Shown: positions 50,806-60,767, numbered from the stretch's first letter. The stretch is DNA of 64,000 nt from Roseovarius sp. (GCF_030373445.1 NZ_JAUCYU010000011.1:124001-188000); one strand, 5' to 3'. Numbers and translations are program-made. Notes: generated from the sequence alone by a model not told the origin.

Positions 50806-51735
50806 ATGCGCATCAACCCCTCCCTCTCCGACTTCCGAGTCGTTCTTGTCCTTAGCCAGCAGCGCTCATTTCGGCTGGCGGCAGAGGTCCTTGGCATGTC
50901 GCCCTCGGCCCTGTCGCGCCAGCTTGCTGCGCTCGAGATTAATCTAAGCGCACGTTTGTTCGATCGGGACACACGTAACGTGTCGCCGACGGCCTCCGGC
51001 CTGGCCTTTGCCCAACTGGCGGAGCGTATGCTGAACACCGCAGACAACGTGATGGAAGAGTTCAATTCCCATCTTTCGGCCAACCGGGGGCGCCTGACAA
51101 TCGCCGGGCTTCCGTCTGTCACCGTTGGTCTTCTGCCCGGGCTTCTGAAAAGTTTTGCCGAAAGGCATGCCGGCATAGACCTCCGAATCATGGACGCGCT
51201 GTCGGAAAGCGTAGTCGAGGCGGTCGTGGCGGGCCGGGCAGACATCGGCTTTACCGCCGGGACCATCACTGCACGGGACCGGCTGTCCTTCCACCCGCTG
51301 CTGGACGACTCGTTCGTCGCAGTCGGCGCGCCGGGCGGCCCGCTGGCAGAGTGCCGGAGCTACGGGATGGCGGAACTCATCGCCATGCCAGTGATTGCCA
51401 TGGAAAACGGCACCAGCGTCCGCGAACTGCTGGACGGTGCTTGTCAGCGGCATGGGTTCGCACTGAGTCCGCGGTTCGAGGTCGCTCATCTTGCGACGGC
51501 CGGCGCGCTTGTGGCGGAGGGCCTCGGTGTATCGATACTGCCAACGCTGACATTGCCGGTGCTTCCGATGGAGCGCCTGATACAACGCCCGGTGCACGAC
51601 TTCGGTGCCAAGCGTCGTATCGGCCTCGTTCACCAGCAAGGCCGCTCACTCTCTCCTACCGGCCTGGCATTTCTCGAACATACCAAGCAGAACCTGCCCG
51701 TTCTGCGGAGGCGCGAGACGGATTCACCCATGTGA
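50806..51735 (+). CDS. LysR-family transcriptional regulator
   Basis: A 309-residue LysR protein. Helix-turn-helix SFRLAAEVLGMSPSALSRQL lies at about 24-43, and the effector domain starts near residue 95 (RGRLTIAGLPSVTVGLLPG). It is divergent across 97 bases from the TAXI-TRAP operon and is its probable regulator. The ATG at 50806 begins the usual MRINPSLSDFRVVL helix. Confidence 0.87.
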   Translation: MRINPSLSDFRVVLVLSQQRSFRLAAEVLGMSPSALSRQLAALEINLSARLFDRDTRNVSPTASGLAFAQLAERMLNTADNVMEEFNSHLSANRGRLTIAGLPSVTVGLLPGLLKSFAERHAGIDLRIMDALSESVVEAVVAGRADIGFTAGTITARDRLSFHPLLDDSFVAVGAPGGPLAECRSYGMAELIAMPVIAMENGTSVRELLDGACQRHGFALSPRFEVAHLATAGALVAEGLGVSILPTLTLPVLPMERLIQRPVHDFGAKRRIGLVHQQGRSLSPTGLAFLEHTKQNLPVLRRRETDSPM

Positions 51736-51924
51736 TTTCCTGTTTGCCGCGGTCGGGTGCCCGCCTCGGGGGCTGTGAACCCATACTTGCGGTCTGGTAG
51801 ACAAGCCCGCACCAGTCTCGGCGAGGCGAGAAGGGTTACCTTTTTGCCGCAAAGTAGCGCCAATCCCGATGGCGGGCGGCAAGCTCAACCTTCTTAGGCC
51901 TTCCTTTCAACTGCCCTCAGGTTC

Positions 51925-53172
51925 TTACGCTTTTCGGAACAGGCATAGTAAAGCTACGCTCGCTGCCGCAACTGCAGGCAACACCAGTATCATCGTCGCG
52001 GTTGCATCCATCGCTAGCAGCCCGGCACTGCCGAAGATCGAAACGGCCACCGCTGCCTTATTGATCATGGTGAAGGCAGCAGTGGAGACGCCCTCGACTG
52101 ATTGGCCAAGACGCGCGGCGTGTGCTGCGGCCACGTCGGGGATCATGGCCCAGGGCGCCACGGACAATCCGCCGGTGGCGGCACCCGCAAGTATCGCTGC
52201 GGCAAACAGAAGAACAGACATCCCGGAATTCGTGGGCACAAGCGCGGCGAGGCCCAGTGCCACAAGGTAGAGCAGAGCCGCGTAGCGCAGGGCGTCGACC
52301 TTCCCACATTTCCGACAAACGGCCACCCACAGTCCCAGGGAAACGAACGTGGCGGCAAAGACTGTTCCCAAGACGACAGCCTGCCCATTCGCCCGGAGAC
52401 CAACGCCGAATTCCATCCAGAACGGCAGGGCCGATTGCAGGGACACCAGCGCCACCACAGATGCCGCGAACGTCGCGAGTGTCATGATTGCGTTGCCTTC
52501 GGTCGAAAGGCTGGCCAGTGCTTTCCATGGCGAGATCGAAACAGAATCCCGGCCTTTTTCCGAAATCTTCATCATGAAGGGCAGGTAGGCAGCAACTGAA
52601 ATTACCGTCATAGCGATCGCCACGCCGACCCATGTCGTTGCATCAGATGCTGACAATGGGCCATCGTGCTGCGCTCCGATGATGGCCGGAAACAGAGTCG
52701 ACGCGATGAGAAGGGCACAGAATACGAATGCCATGTCGACAGCAGCCTGAACGCTACGGTCGTGATAGGTCGGGGCAAAGGACGGGACCATCCCCAACCG
52801 GGGGATGGACACGCATGTATATCCGAACGTGAAGACCACGAACGCCGCAGCTGCGGCGACGAGTTGCAACGCCGTATCCTCGAACCCGAGCGGCGCCGCC
52901 CAAAGCGCGATAAAGGCGGGTGCGGCAATCGGCAACCCGATGGCGATAGTGCGCTTGCGCCCGAACCGGTCGGCACAGGCTCCGATAAGTGGGTCGAGTA
53001 ATGCGTCGCAAATCCTGCCTGCCACAAAGACGGTGCCCGCCCAAAGCGGCGGAAGGCCCACGATCGTGACGAAGTAGAACAAAAGCCACCCGTTCACCGT
53101 AGCGAAGAGAAGCGTGATCGAAAGATCAGGGCTTCCGAACGCAAGCCTGTTGCGAAATGGGATGGTGGTCAT
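51925..53172 (-). CDS. MFS transporter, GPH (MelB-like) family
   Basis: A 415-residue membrane protein with about 12 hydrophobic segments. The GPH marks are WLLFYFVTIVGLPPLWAGTV and CDALLDPLIGACADR, the MelB-type D-x-x-x-D-P-x-x-G-x-x-x-D-R loop. GPH transporters import glycosides, hexuronides or similar solutes with sodium or protons. The ATG at 53172 overlaps the stop of the upstream HTH-hydrolase gene by 4 bases; a longer frame adds a basic N-terminus inside that gene. Substrate is unknown. Confidence 0.85.
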   Translation of the reverse strand: MTTIPFRNRLAFGSPDLSITLLFATVNGWLLFYFVTIVGLPPLWAGTVFVAGRICDALLDPLIGACADRFGRKRTIAIGLPIAAPAFIALWAAPLGFEDTALQLVAAAAAFVVFTFGYTCVSIPRLGMVPSFAPTYHDRSVQAAVDMAFVFCALLIASTLFPAIIGAQHDGPLSASDATTWVGVAIAMTVISVAAYLPFMMKISEKGRDSVSISPWKALASLSTEGNAIMTLATFAASVVALVSLQSALPFWMEFGVGLRANGQAVVLGTVFAATFVSLGLWVAVCRKCGKVDALRYAALLYLVALGLAALVPTNSGMSVLLFAAAILAGAATGGLSVAPWAMIPDVAAAHAARLGQSVEGVSTAAFTMINKAAVAVSIFGSAGLLAMDATATMILVLPAVAAASVALLCLFRKA

Positions 53173-54674
53173 TCTGCCGCCACCTTTTCGAGCACGCGGT
53201 GCAAATGCTCGTACCAAACAAGCTGTCCCGCCCCAGGCAGTACATGCAGCCGCGCGTTGGGAAGCGATTCCGCCAATGCTTCGATTATCGGAAGTGGATG
53301 TATGGCATCTTGTGCCCCGTGATGAAGTTGAATGGGAAGGTCGGCAGGCGCCCGGTGCCATCCTAGGTCGGCCTGGAAGAGAAAGTCGTGTCTGGCCGAC
53401 GCTGCGCTGTCCAGCAATGAGTCGGAAAAGCGGTCGATCCCGTATGTTCCGTTCAGATCACGGGCGACAATTGCCGCGTCGGCCGGACTGTCGGAGAATT
53501 GCGTTTCCAGGAATTGCTTAAGTGCGCCGGGTCGCCGGAGCCTTGTTTCGAGATGTCCGAGAACCGGGTCGAGCAGCATCGGCCGCTGCGCCGCAAGTGC
53601 AAGTACCCCGCGTGCCAGTCGGCGTGCCCCTGACTCCGGCCGGCCCTCCCTTACACAAACGCCCGCCACATGCAGTACAGAGACATGCTGGGGGTGCGCA
53701 CGTGCCAGTGCCAGCCCGACCTTGGAGGCCGCGGCGAAAGCCAGAACCGGAACCGTATCACGTGCGATTGTAGCGATCGCCAGTTCAGCGCCGCGTACAG
53801 CATGTTCCAGTTGCGCTTCGGGCGTGAGAGCTGAAGCGCCGGGGTCAAGTGTTCCATGCCGAAGCGGCCAGACCAGCCGAAGTCCGAGGCGTTCACACAC
53901 TTCGATGTCTGCCGCTTGGATATCCGGAAGCGCCATGGGATGTAGGACAATCACGGGCCTGGCGTTCGGCCGACCCATATCCAACACTGGCGTCGATGTC
54001 TGGCCGTCGGCGCTTGTCAGCCCGTAGGCGCGAACCCCCTTCGGCATGTATCGACTGACATAATCCTCAAGGGTGCGGCCAACCGCTTGTCTTGACGGAT
54101 TGACGTGCCTCGCAAGGGCAAGCACCAGTGCGGCGGCGACCTGCCGACTGATGGTCGAAAGATCTGCCCCGTCAAATCTTTCACGAAGATGCTGAGCCTG
54201 GCGTTTTCGTGTTTCCACGCTTCGATTGTCAAGCCGTGCGCCCTCCTTGAGCCCGATGCCGGACATCTGCAGAACAAGAACACGTCGTAAAGCGGGCGAG
54301 AGGCTGACGGTCGGGAATGTCGCCGTGAGAAACTCGCTGAGACAGTCCGGATCGAGCAACGCGGTGAAACCGGCTGTTCCGGCGCTTTGCCCTATGACCC
54401 GGACCAGAAGTGCATCGCCCTCGACACCAAAGGCGATTGGCATCGCCTCGTCTCGCACGCTGGCGAAAAAACGCGTCGCAGTCTGATGGGATGCCGTATG
54501 ACTTAACGTCGGATCGGTCGGTTGAAGCCTTCCGCCCGATTCTGAAAAAACGACCGGGCGCCATGTTACGAGCTTCAACGGAGGGGCACCGCGTTCGGAG
54601 GGAAGGACCGACATTATGTCGTCCAGCCCTCGGGTGACCAATTCATCGTTTTCTTCGGATGACTCAGTCAACAT
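53169..54674 (-). CDS. LuxR-like HTH fused to a degenerate alpha/beta-hydrolase domain
   Basis: A 501-residue protein. Residues 1-120 show no clear family. Residues about 124-190 resemble a LuxR/GerE helix-turn-helix (LSPALRRVLVLQMSGIGLKE and LDNRSVETRKRQAQHLRERF). Residues 230-501 follow the alpha/beta-hydrolase plan: VIVLHPM, a Ser elbow FAAASKVG (Ser317), acid Asp456 in GAQDAIHP, but PGAGQLVW with Gln484 where the base His is expected. It may sense a small ligand with its hydrolase-like domain and regulate the coupled MFS gene. It has a weak ribosome site and the start could be later. Confidence 0.65.
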   Translation of the reverse strand: MLTESSEENDELVTRGLDDIMSVLPSERGAPPLKLVTWRPVVFSESGGRLQPTDPTLSHTASHQTATRFFASVRDEAMPIAFGVEGDALLVRVIGQSAGTAGFTALLDPDCLSEFLTATFPTVSLSPALRRVLVLQMSGIGLKEGARLDNRSVETRKRQAQHLRERFDGADLSTISRQVAAALVLALARHVNPSRQAVGRTLEDYVSRYMPKGVRAYGLTSADGQTSTPVLDMGRPNARPVIVLHPMALPDIQAADIEVCERLGLRLVWPLRHGTLDPGASALTPEAQLEHAVRGAELAIATIARDTVPVLAFAAASKVGLALARAHPQHVSVLHVAGVCVREGRPESGARRLARGVLALAAQRPMLLDPVLGHLETRLRRPGALKQFLETQFSDSPADAAIVARDLNGTYGIDRFSDSLLDSAASARHDFLFQADLGWHRAPADLPIQLHHGAQDAIHPLPIIEALAESLPNARLHVLPGAGQLVWYEHLHRVLEKVAAE

Positions 54675-54800
54675 TCGGTAACAAAAAATCTATTACATAC
54701 TGACATTTACATGGACAATAAGAGTCTGTTGCCGGATCGTCCAGCCCGATACCACCCAAGGGGGATGCGGGCGCCACCAGAAACGGACATGATCTTTCTG

Positions 54801-54829
54801 CCAATGGCCTGACGAAAACCGGCCATTGG
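54801..54829. promoter_or_regulatory. Inverted repeat in leader of protease operon
   Basis: CCAATGGCC (54801-54809) and GGCCATTGG (54821-54829) are perfect 9-base arms with an 11-base spacer, about 40 bases before the protease start. It could be an operator or an RNA hairpin in the leader. The ribosome site of the first gene is weak, which would suit translational control. Confidence 0.5.
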
Positions 54830-54866
54830 TTGACCGGAATCTCGTCGCTGATTTTGTGGATATTGC

Positions 54867-56402
54867 ATGAGTGCATTGTTTTGTTTCTTGCGGATTCCCG
54901 CGGCATCTCTTTCTGCCGCCATTCTGTTAGCCATTCCTGAAACACTTGTGGCTCAAGAAGAGGTGCCGGTCTACACGACCGGCGCCGTTCCTGCTCCGCG
55001 CGAGCTGCTCGACAGCCTTCCGACGACCCCCGAGTTCCGATCCTACCTCCCGCAAGCCATCAGTCTTTCTGACCGAATGCCCGAAGCCGGCAATCAGGGT
55101 GCATGGGGCTCATGTGTCTCCTGGGCCGTGGGATACGCCGCCCGGTCCTATTACGAACGTGCGGCACACGGCCGGCAGATTTCGCGCCCGAACAATCTGG
55201 TAAGCCCGAGTTGGCTCCACGGCATAATCCGCGTCGACCCGAATGACTGCACACGGGGCGCACTGGTGGTGAAAGGTCTCGAACAGCTCAAGACAGGTGC
55301 CGTCTCGATGACATCGTACCCCTACGACACGAGGCGGTGCGAGGCCATTTCGGCGAGCGAGGCGCAACAGGTGTCCGATTTCCGGATACGCGATTACCGC
55401 ACCGTATCGACGACCGACCTCGACCAGATCAGGGGGCAGTTGGCCTCTGGCCACCCGGTCGTGTTCGCCGCCCGTCTCAACGAGGAGTTCATGCGCGACA
55501 GGGGAAAGTCGACGTGGCGTGCATCGCCGGATCAAGGCGAGTTCACGGGCAACCACGCGATGACGCTCACCGGCTATGACGACCGCGACAAAGTTTTCAC
55601 CTTTATCAACTCGTGGGGCACCGCTTGGGGTCAGGACGGGTACGGCACGATGACCTACGACACGTTCAAGGCACGGGCTTTCGAGGCCTTTGTCATAGAA
55701 CCCACCGCCCCGCCAATCCGCCCCCGGCCACTGGAACCCGACCCGCCGCCGCGTCCCCAGGTAAGGGTGCTGACCGACCCGCAGCTGGAATGCGCTCAGG
55801 TCGTCGAGCGGATCGACCAGTCCCGCCCGGCACTGGACGGTTTCGTCGGCTCCGAGGAAGACCTCGAGGCATTGCGCACCCGCTTCGGCGAGAGCCATGA
55901 TATAGAGGTCGAACTACGGCCCTGGCCGCAATGCGAGGCCCTGCTGATCCTGACGCAGGGGCGGCTGGCAGCAGAGGGCCCCGAGATCGAAATCCCGAAG
56001 ACAGATTACCGCGAGGGCGATCTCTTCTCCTTTGCCGTCGTCACACCTGATTTCGACACGCATCTGCACCTGTCGTATTTTCAGGCCGACGGATCGGTCG
56101 TGCATCTCAGCCAGAGTGCCGGAGACCGGCTGGTCACGCTGCTGCCGCGCCAGCAGGTCAAGATGGGCGACGGCGAGGACGGGCGGCCGGCCTTCCAGGT
56201 ATCGGGGCCCTTTGGTAACGAAATGCTTCTGGCGATCACCACGAAAAGCCCCCTCTTCACCGAGGCCCGCCCCCAGGTCGAAGACGAGCGGGATTTTCTC
56301 AGCGCGCTACGGGCCGCGACCATCGAATTCGAAGATGACGGGGCGGGCCGCTACTACGCCAGCCGTTCCGTCGCCATCACTACACGGGGAGACACCGAAT
56401 GA
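54867..56402 (+). CDS. Exported papain-like (C1 family) cysteine protease with DUF4384-like C-terminal region
   Basis: A 511-residue protein. Residues 1-29 form a signal peptide (SAAILLAIPETLVA-Q). The papain core shows the oxyanion Gln and nucleophile in NQGAWGSCVSW (Cys83), catalytic His230 in TGNHAMTLTGYDD, and Asn249 in FINSWGTAWGQDGYG. A proline-rich linker (281-298) leads to a C-terminal region with YREGDLFSFAVVTPDFDTHL, typical of DUF4384. The enzyme should act in the periplasm or outside the cell. It is first in an operon with an OmpA-like protein (4-base overlap) and a caspase-like protein. Confidence 0.84.
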   Translation: MSALFCFLRIPAASLSAAILLAIPETLVAQEEVPVYTTGAVPAPRELLDSLPTTPEFRSYLPQAISLSDRMPEAGNQGAWGSCVSWAVGYAARSYYERAAHGRQISRPNNLVSPSWLHGIIRVDPNDCTRGALVVKGLEQLKTGAVSMTSYPYDTRRCEAISASEAQQVSDFRIRDYRTVSTTDLDQIRGQLASGHPVVFAARLNEEFMRDRGKSTWRASPDQGEFTGNHAMTLTGYDDRDKVFTFINSWGTAWGQDGYGTMTYDTFKARAFEAFVIEPTAPPIRPRPLEPDPPPRPQVRVLTDPQLECAQVVERIDQSRPALDGFVGSEEDLEALRTRFGESHDIEVELRPWPQCEALLILTQGRLAAEGPEIEIPKTDYREGDLFSFAVVTPDFDTHLHLSYFQADGSVVHLSQSAGDRLVTLLPRQQVKMGDGEDGRPAFQVSGPFGNEMLLAITTKSPLFTEARPQVEDERDFLSALRAATIEFEDDGAGRYYASRSVAITTRGDTE

Positions 56403-56908
56403 AGGCAACGATCTACAGTCTTGCACTGGCTATGCTGCTGGCAACTCCATTGCCTGTTGCCGCTCAGTCCGTCGACGCCGAAGCCATCGTGGATGCCCTG
56501 CGCACCGATCTCCCGGGGCGCGGCAAACGCGGGCTGACCATTCTCGACGATGAAGACGTGCCCCCGCCGGCGATCGACCTGCGCATCGGCTTCGATTACA
56601 ACGAAGCCACCCTGACCGTCGAGGCGCGACAGAGCATTCGGGCACTCGCGACTGCCCTGTCCGACGAACGCCTTGCAAGCCTCCGTTTTGAGATCATAGG
56701 CCATACCGATGCCCGCGGAACCGATGCCTATAATGACGACCTGTCGGAGCGCCGGGCCCTTGCCGTGGCAAGCAGTCTGACCACCGATCATGGTCTTGAC
56801 CCGTCGCGGTTCGTGCCGTCGGGGCGCGGAGAACGGGAACTGATCAACCCCTCTGACCCCGAAAGCGGAGAGAATCGCCGCGTCGAAATTCGCACCATCC
56901 TCGACTGA
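56399..56908 (+). CDS. OmpA-family peptidoglycan-associated protein
   Basis: A 169-residue exported protein with signal peptide ending PVAA-QS. The OmpA C-terminal domain covers about 60-169, with IGHTDARGTDAYNDDLSERR, which holds the Asp and Arg that grip diaminopimelate, and ENRRVEIR at the end. There is no lipobox or beta-barrel, so it is a soluble peptidoglycan binder that could anchor the neighbouring proteases in the periplasm. It overlaps the protease gene by 4 bases. Confidence 0.86.
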   Translation: MKATIYSLALAMLLATPLPVAAQSVDAEAIVDALRTDLPGRGKRGLTILDDEDVPPPAIDLRIGFDYNEATLTVEARQSIRALATALSDERLASLRFEIIGHTDARGTDAYNDDLSERRALAVASSLTTDHGLDPSRFVPSGRGERELINPSDPESGENRRVEIRTILD

Positions 56909-56930
56909 TCCCTTGCAAAAAGTGCCTTCC

Positions 56931-59900
56931 ATGTCCGCCCGCGCCGTTTTTCTATCTGCCCTCTGGCTCGTATTCTTTGCCACCTCCGCCACGGCGGCGG
57001 AGCTCTACCTGCGCACCGGGGAAATTGCCGTTTACAACGGCTGGACTGATGCAAGCGAGCAACGCAACGAAATCGGCCGCATCCAGGGCGGACGGCCCGC
57101 CGCCGAACTCAACAAGCTCCATCGGCAGACGCGTGAATTCTACCGGATCGAGCATGGCGAGGTGGAAGGGATCATCCGCGCCGAGGATTTACTGCTAAGC
57201 GAAACCGACCTCGAAGATGAGGGGTTGATCCAGTTCCTGCCGGCCAACGGATCCTCTTTCTTCCGCGGGTCGTCGATGGCGCCGCCGCGCCTGACGAATA
57301 ACGGGCGCTACCTCATCAACAGCAACCGCGCTTTTCTTGATCTGGAACTGGAGCGCGTGGTGCTGGAACTTGGGCCGGTCACCAATTCTGCCATGGGGCA
57401 AGGGGTTCTGACCGAGACACGATACGTCAGCACCTCGACCGGGACATCTGATCTCTCGCGCTTGATCGCCTACGACACGGACAACATCTCGCAGTTTCAG
57501 GAATACAACTCCTACGACTATGGAATGGCAGATTTCCAACGTATCTGGCACAGCGGCCAAGGGGACGTGATCTTTGCGACAGGTCAACTCGATGGTGATA
57601 TCAATGACCGGCGCGCCGACCTGATCGCCGTCGATGTGCTTACCGGCGAAGAACTGTTTCGGCACTCTCTCAAGGCACCGAACGGCTATGTCAACCTTGC
57701 CCGAATGAATGACGGGCGGTGGCTTATCTTGCAGCGCGCCGGTGTCGGCGGGGGCGAGCATCTCTACCTGCTTGATCCTGTGGGCTTGTCCATAGATCGC
57801 GAGACGACGGTTGATTTTGCGACAGACTGTTCCGCAGGCGGCCCGCGTTTCAAAATTTTCGAACAAGACAACATTGTTGAGTTCGGGCTGGAATGTTCGG
57901 ACCACTCTACACCTTCCTATTTCGCAGCAGTCGACCTGGAACGATTCGAGCTTCTCTGGAAAAAGGTCGAGACCGGCCTCACCGCGATTCAGTACACACC
58001 GGAGGTCGGATACTTTCACTCTCCACGCTACGGCAAAGCCTTTGCCGCCGATATCTTCACCGGCGAACGGACCGACGACCCGCGTCCCTTTCCCGCCTAC
58101 GAGCATGGCGAATCGCGGCGCAGTTACGAAGTAAGTTCACCCGACGGAACGGTTTCCGTGATGTTCCGCGGCAGCCTCTGGGTTCGGCCCAATAGACATG
58201 GTGTGGCGAAGGAAAGCATAACCTTCGCGTCGGGTCTGCGCCAGGATCTCAGCATCACCCGATCCGGCCCTGGTCTCGACAAGAGTTTCGATGTGTCCTT
58301 TGCCCGCCGGCAATGGGCCGATCTGGACCCCGAGTCGAACCTGCTGCGAACCGTCATCATGGATGGACCGGAGGAAAAGGCCTATTTCGAGTGGACCTTG
58401 GGGCAGCCCGAGGTTTCGGTGGCGCAACCGCTTCCCGAAGACGTATTCTGGCTCTCGGGGCCGGAGGACACGCCGCGCAAGGCGCTCGTGCTTGCCGATC
58501 TGGAGGATATCGACAAACGCCTTGTCGACATCCACAGGCTCGCCCCCGGGTCCCGCGTCGCCAGCGACGGAGAGATCATCCTGGCCCCACCACGGCGAAA
58601 CTCATTGACATCTTGCCAGCAGTCGAACGGCAACGACATCTGGAAATGGTCAGGCGCGAAGGGCCGGCACCTCTTGCTGAACCATTGCTTCATCGACACC
58701 CAAAGCGATGACGGCACCTGGTCGTACGTGGACGACATGACAGTGAAGCTGCGGTCGGGGTGCCGTTACGGCCGCGATGCCGGCCCGTGCAGGTCCTCGC
58801 ATTTCGGCGACTTGCAAATCACCCACCGGCTGGTCGCAACCGATAGCGGCACCGCTTTGGTGAGCTATGGTATCACGTCCGACAACGGCATCGAGGTGCT
58901 CGTTCAACACCCCGACGCGCCCGAGGTACCACGCTACCTTGCCTTCGACTTCCTCGACAGGGATTTTCACCTCTATGATCAGGGCGACAATACCTACAAT
59001 GCAAACCTGTACGTATTGCCGCCATTGGACGGTACCCTGAGGTTCCTGGTTCGGGGTGTGCCTAAGACCGACCCCAAGATGCGCGGCGACTACGGCCCCA
59101 CCTGGCAGAGCACCTTCATTTACCGCTTCGACCTGTTGGGCAACCAGATCGGCGCGCCGATGCGCGCCAGTTCGGAATTGAGCCCGGACGGTCTGATCGG
59201 TGCGCAGGATATCGCGGCGGACAATGATGCCGTGGTGATCGCGGGCAGCTCGGGCGGGCTTTACTTCTTCGACGCCACCATGGCTCAGGTTAGCGGCCAT
59301 CCCCGCCACCCTGGCTTCACCGGCCTCGGCAACGCCGAAATCCTGATGGGCGATGGCTATACGGTCGTCCCGCAAACCGCGAGTGCCTCGGACGTTTTCA
59401 ACACTGCCACCGGCGAACATCTCGCCACCCTGCATTTTGGCCCCGATGGGGCGGCTCTGGCGCTCCTGCCGTCGGGGTTCTTCTCGTTTAACGAGCTCTC
59501 GGCGGCGGCCGACATTCTTGTCAGGAACCGCGAAACCAACCGCGCGGTGCCATTGTCCGCCTTTGCCGAAACCTTCTACCGGCCCGACCTCGTGCAGGCG
59601 GCGCTTGTGGGCGACCCCGGCCGCCAACTGGCCGATGCCCGAGCCAGCGTCTCGCTCGCAGATGCGTTCGAGGCCGGCCCCGCCCCGCGCGTGACCGACC
59701 TGACGCTGGAGCAGGACAATCGGCCCGGCGCGGTCATCGCCCGGGCCACCTTGTCGGTGGGCGAGGGCGGGCTTGGCTGGCTGCTGTGGCGCGTGAATGA
59801 AAGGGTCGTGGCAATCGATGAAAGCCAGGCCGGTGCCGAGACCGAGGAGGTGCTGATCACCCGCAAACTGCCCTTGTCGACGGGGGCAAACGAGGTCTCG

Positions 59901-60767
59901 GTGCAGGCCACGAATTCCAGCCGCCTGCAAAGCTCGGAGGCGGTCAGCGTGGCCGGCCCGGAATTCGAGGGCGACGCCGCGCCCGGGAAGTTGCATATTC
60001 TGACGGTTGCCGTTCAGGATTACGCTGACGACCGGCTGGACCTTGCATACCCCACCCGCGACGCGGAAGCCTTCGAAAAGGCCCTCGTCGGTGCAGCGAC
60101 CGCGCAGGACGCCCGAGTGCGGCCCGCTTCGCTGCTGGGCCGGGAAATCTCTGTCACGCGGCTCTTCGATCAGGATGTCACGCGCGCCAGGGTGGCCGAG
60201 ACGATACGCGATATGTCAGAACGGATGCATCCGAACGATGTCTTCGTCCTCTTCGTCGCAGGTCACGGCTTGACCGATGAAGGCCGCTTCCACTTCCTCG
60301 CCTCCGACGTCCGGACCGGCCGCGACCCCAAGGCGGAGCTGGCTGAACGCGCGATCTCTCAAAGCGACCTGAACAGGTGGCTGTCCCGCCTTCCTGCTCA
60401 GCGCTCGATTGTTCTGATCGATGCTTGCGAAAGCGGCTCGGCCTTGCGGATGGACGCGGCCTTCCGCCTGCATCAGGCCTCCGTCAATGGTGCGGTCGGA
60501 AGCGGATCGACCCGCTTGATGCTATCGGCATCTGCCGAAACCCAATATGCCCTCGAGGGCCATAACGGCCACGGGGCCTTCACCAGCGTCCTGCTGGACG
60601 CTTTCGCATCGGGAGATCAAAATGGTGACGGGCTCATCAGCGCAACCGAGCTGTCGGATTATGTCATGACCACCCTGCCGGAACTTACTTCGGAAAAGTG
60701 GAGCTACCGGCAGGTTCCGCAAATCAACCTGATCGGCGAAGACATCATCTTGGGGCGATCTCGTTGA
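56931..60767 (+). CDS. Large exported caspase-family (C14) protease
   Basis: A 1278-residue protein. A signal peptide at 1-19 (FLSALWLVFFATSATA) is followed by about 850 mainly beta-strand residues resembling a propeller of uneven repeats. A linker or Ig-like segment at about 910-1000 comes next. A caspase p20-type domain lies from about 1020, with HILTVAVQDYADD, His1112 in VAGHGLTDEG and Cys1166 in VLIDACESGSA. Both dyad residues are present. Orthocaspases usually cleave after Arg or Lys, but specificity is not visible here. The ATG at 56931 follows the OmpA gene by 22 bases; a TTG at 56913 is weaker. Confidence 0.84.
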   Translation: MSARAVFLSALWLVFFATSATAAELYLRTGEIAVYNGWTDASEQRNEIGRIQGGRPAAELNKLHRQTREFYRIEHGEVEGIIRAEDLLLSETDLEDEGLIQFLPANGSSFFRGSSMAPPRLTNNGRYLINSNRAFLDLELERVVLELGPVTNSAMGQGVLTETRYVSTSTGTSDLSRLIAYDTDNISQFQEYNSYDYGMADFQRIWHSGQGDVIFATGQLDGDINDRRADLIAVDVLTGEELFRHSLKAPNGYVNLARMNDGRWLILQRAGVGGGEHLYLLDPVGLSIDRETTVDFATDCSAGGPRFKIFEQDNIVEFGLECSDHSTPSYFAAVDLERFELLWKKVETGLTAIQYTPEVGYFHSPRYGKAFAADIFTGERTDDPRPFPAYEHGESRRSYEVSSPDGTVSVMFRGSLWVRPNRHGVAKESITFASGLRQDLSITRSGPGLDKSFDVSFARRQWADLDPESNLLRTVIMDGPEEKAYFEWTLGQPEVSVAQPLPEDVFWLSGPEDTPRKALVLADLEDIDKRLVDIHRLAPGSRVASDGEIILAPPRRNSLTSCQQSNGNDIWKWSGAKGRHLLLNHCFIDTQSDDGTWSYVDDMTVKLRSGCRYGRDAGPCRSSHFGDLQITHRLVATDSGTALVSYGITSDNGIEVLVQHPDAPEVPRYLAFDFLDRDFHLYDQGDNTYNANLYVLPPLDGTLRFLVRGVPKTDPKMRGDYGPTWQSTFIYRFDLLGNQIGAPMRASSELSPDGLIGAQDIAADNDAVVIAGSSGGLYFFDATMAQVSGHPRHPGFTGLGNAEILMGDGYTVVPQTASASDVFNTATGEHLATLHFGPDGAALALLPSGFFSFNELSAAADILVRNRETNRAVPLSAFAETFYRPDLVQAALVGDPGRQLADARASVSLADAFEAGPAPRVTDLTLEQDNRPGAVIARATLSVGEGGLGWLLWRVNERVVAIDESQAGAETEEVLITRKLPLSTGANEVSVQATNSSRLQSSEAVSVAGPEFEGDAAPGKLHILTVAVQDYADDRLDLAYPTRDAEAFEKALVGAATAQDARVRPASLLGREISVTRLFDQDVTRARVAETIRDMSERMHPNDVFVLFVAGHGLTDEGRFHFLASDVRTGRDPKAELAERAISQSDLNRWLSRLPAQRSIVLIDACESGSALRMDAAFRLHQASVNGAVGSGSTRLMLSASAETQYALEGHNGHGAFTSVLLDAFASGDQNGDGLISATELSDYVMTTLPELTSEKWSYRQVPQINLIGEDIILGRSR

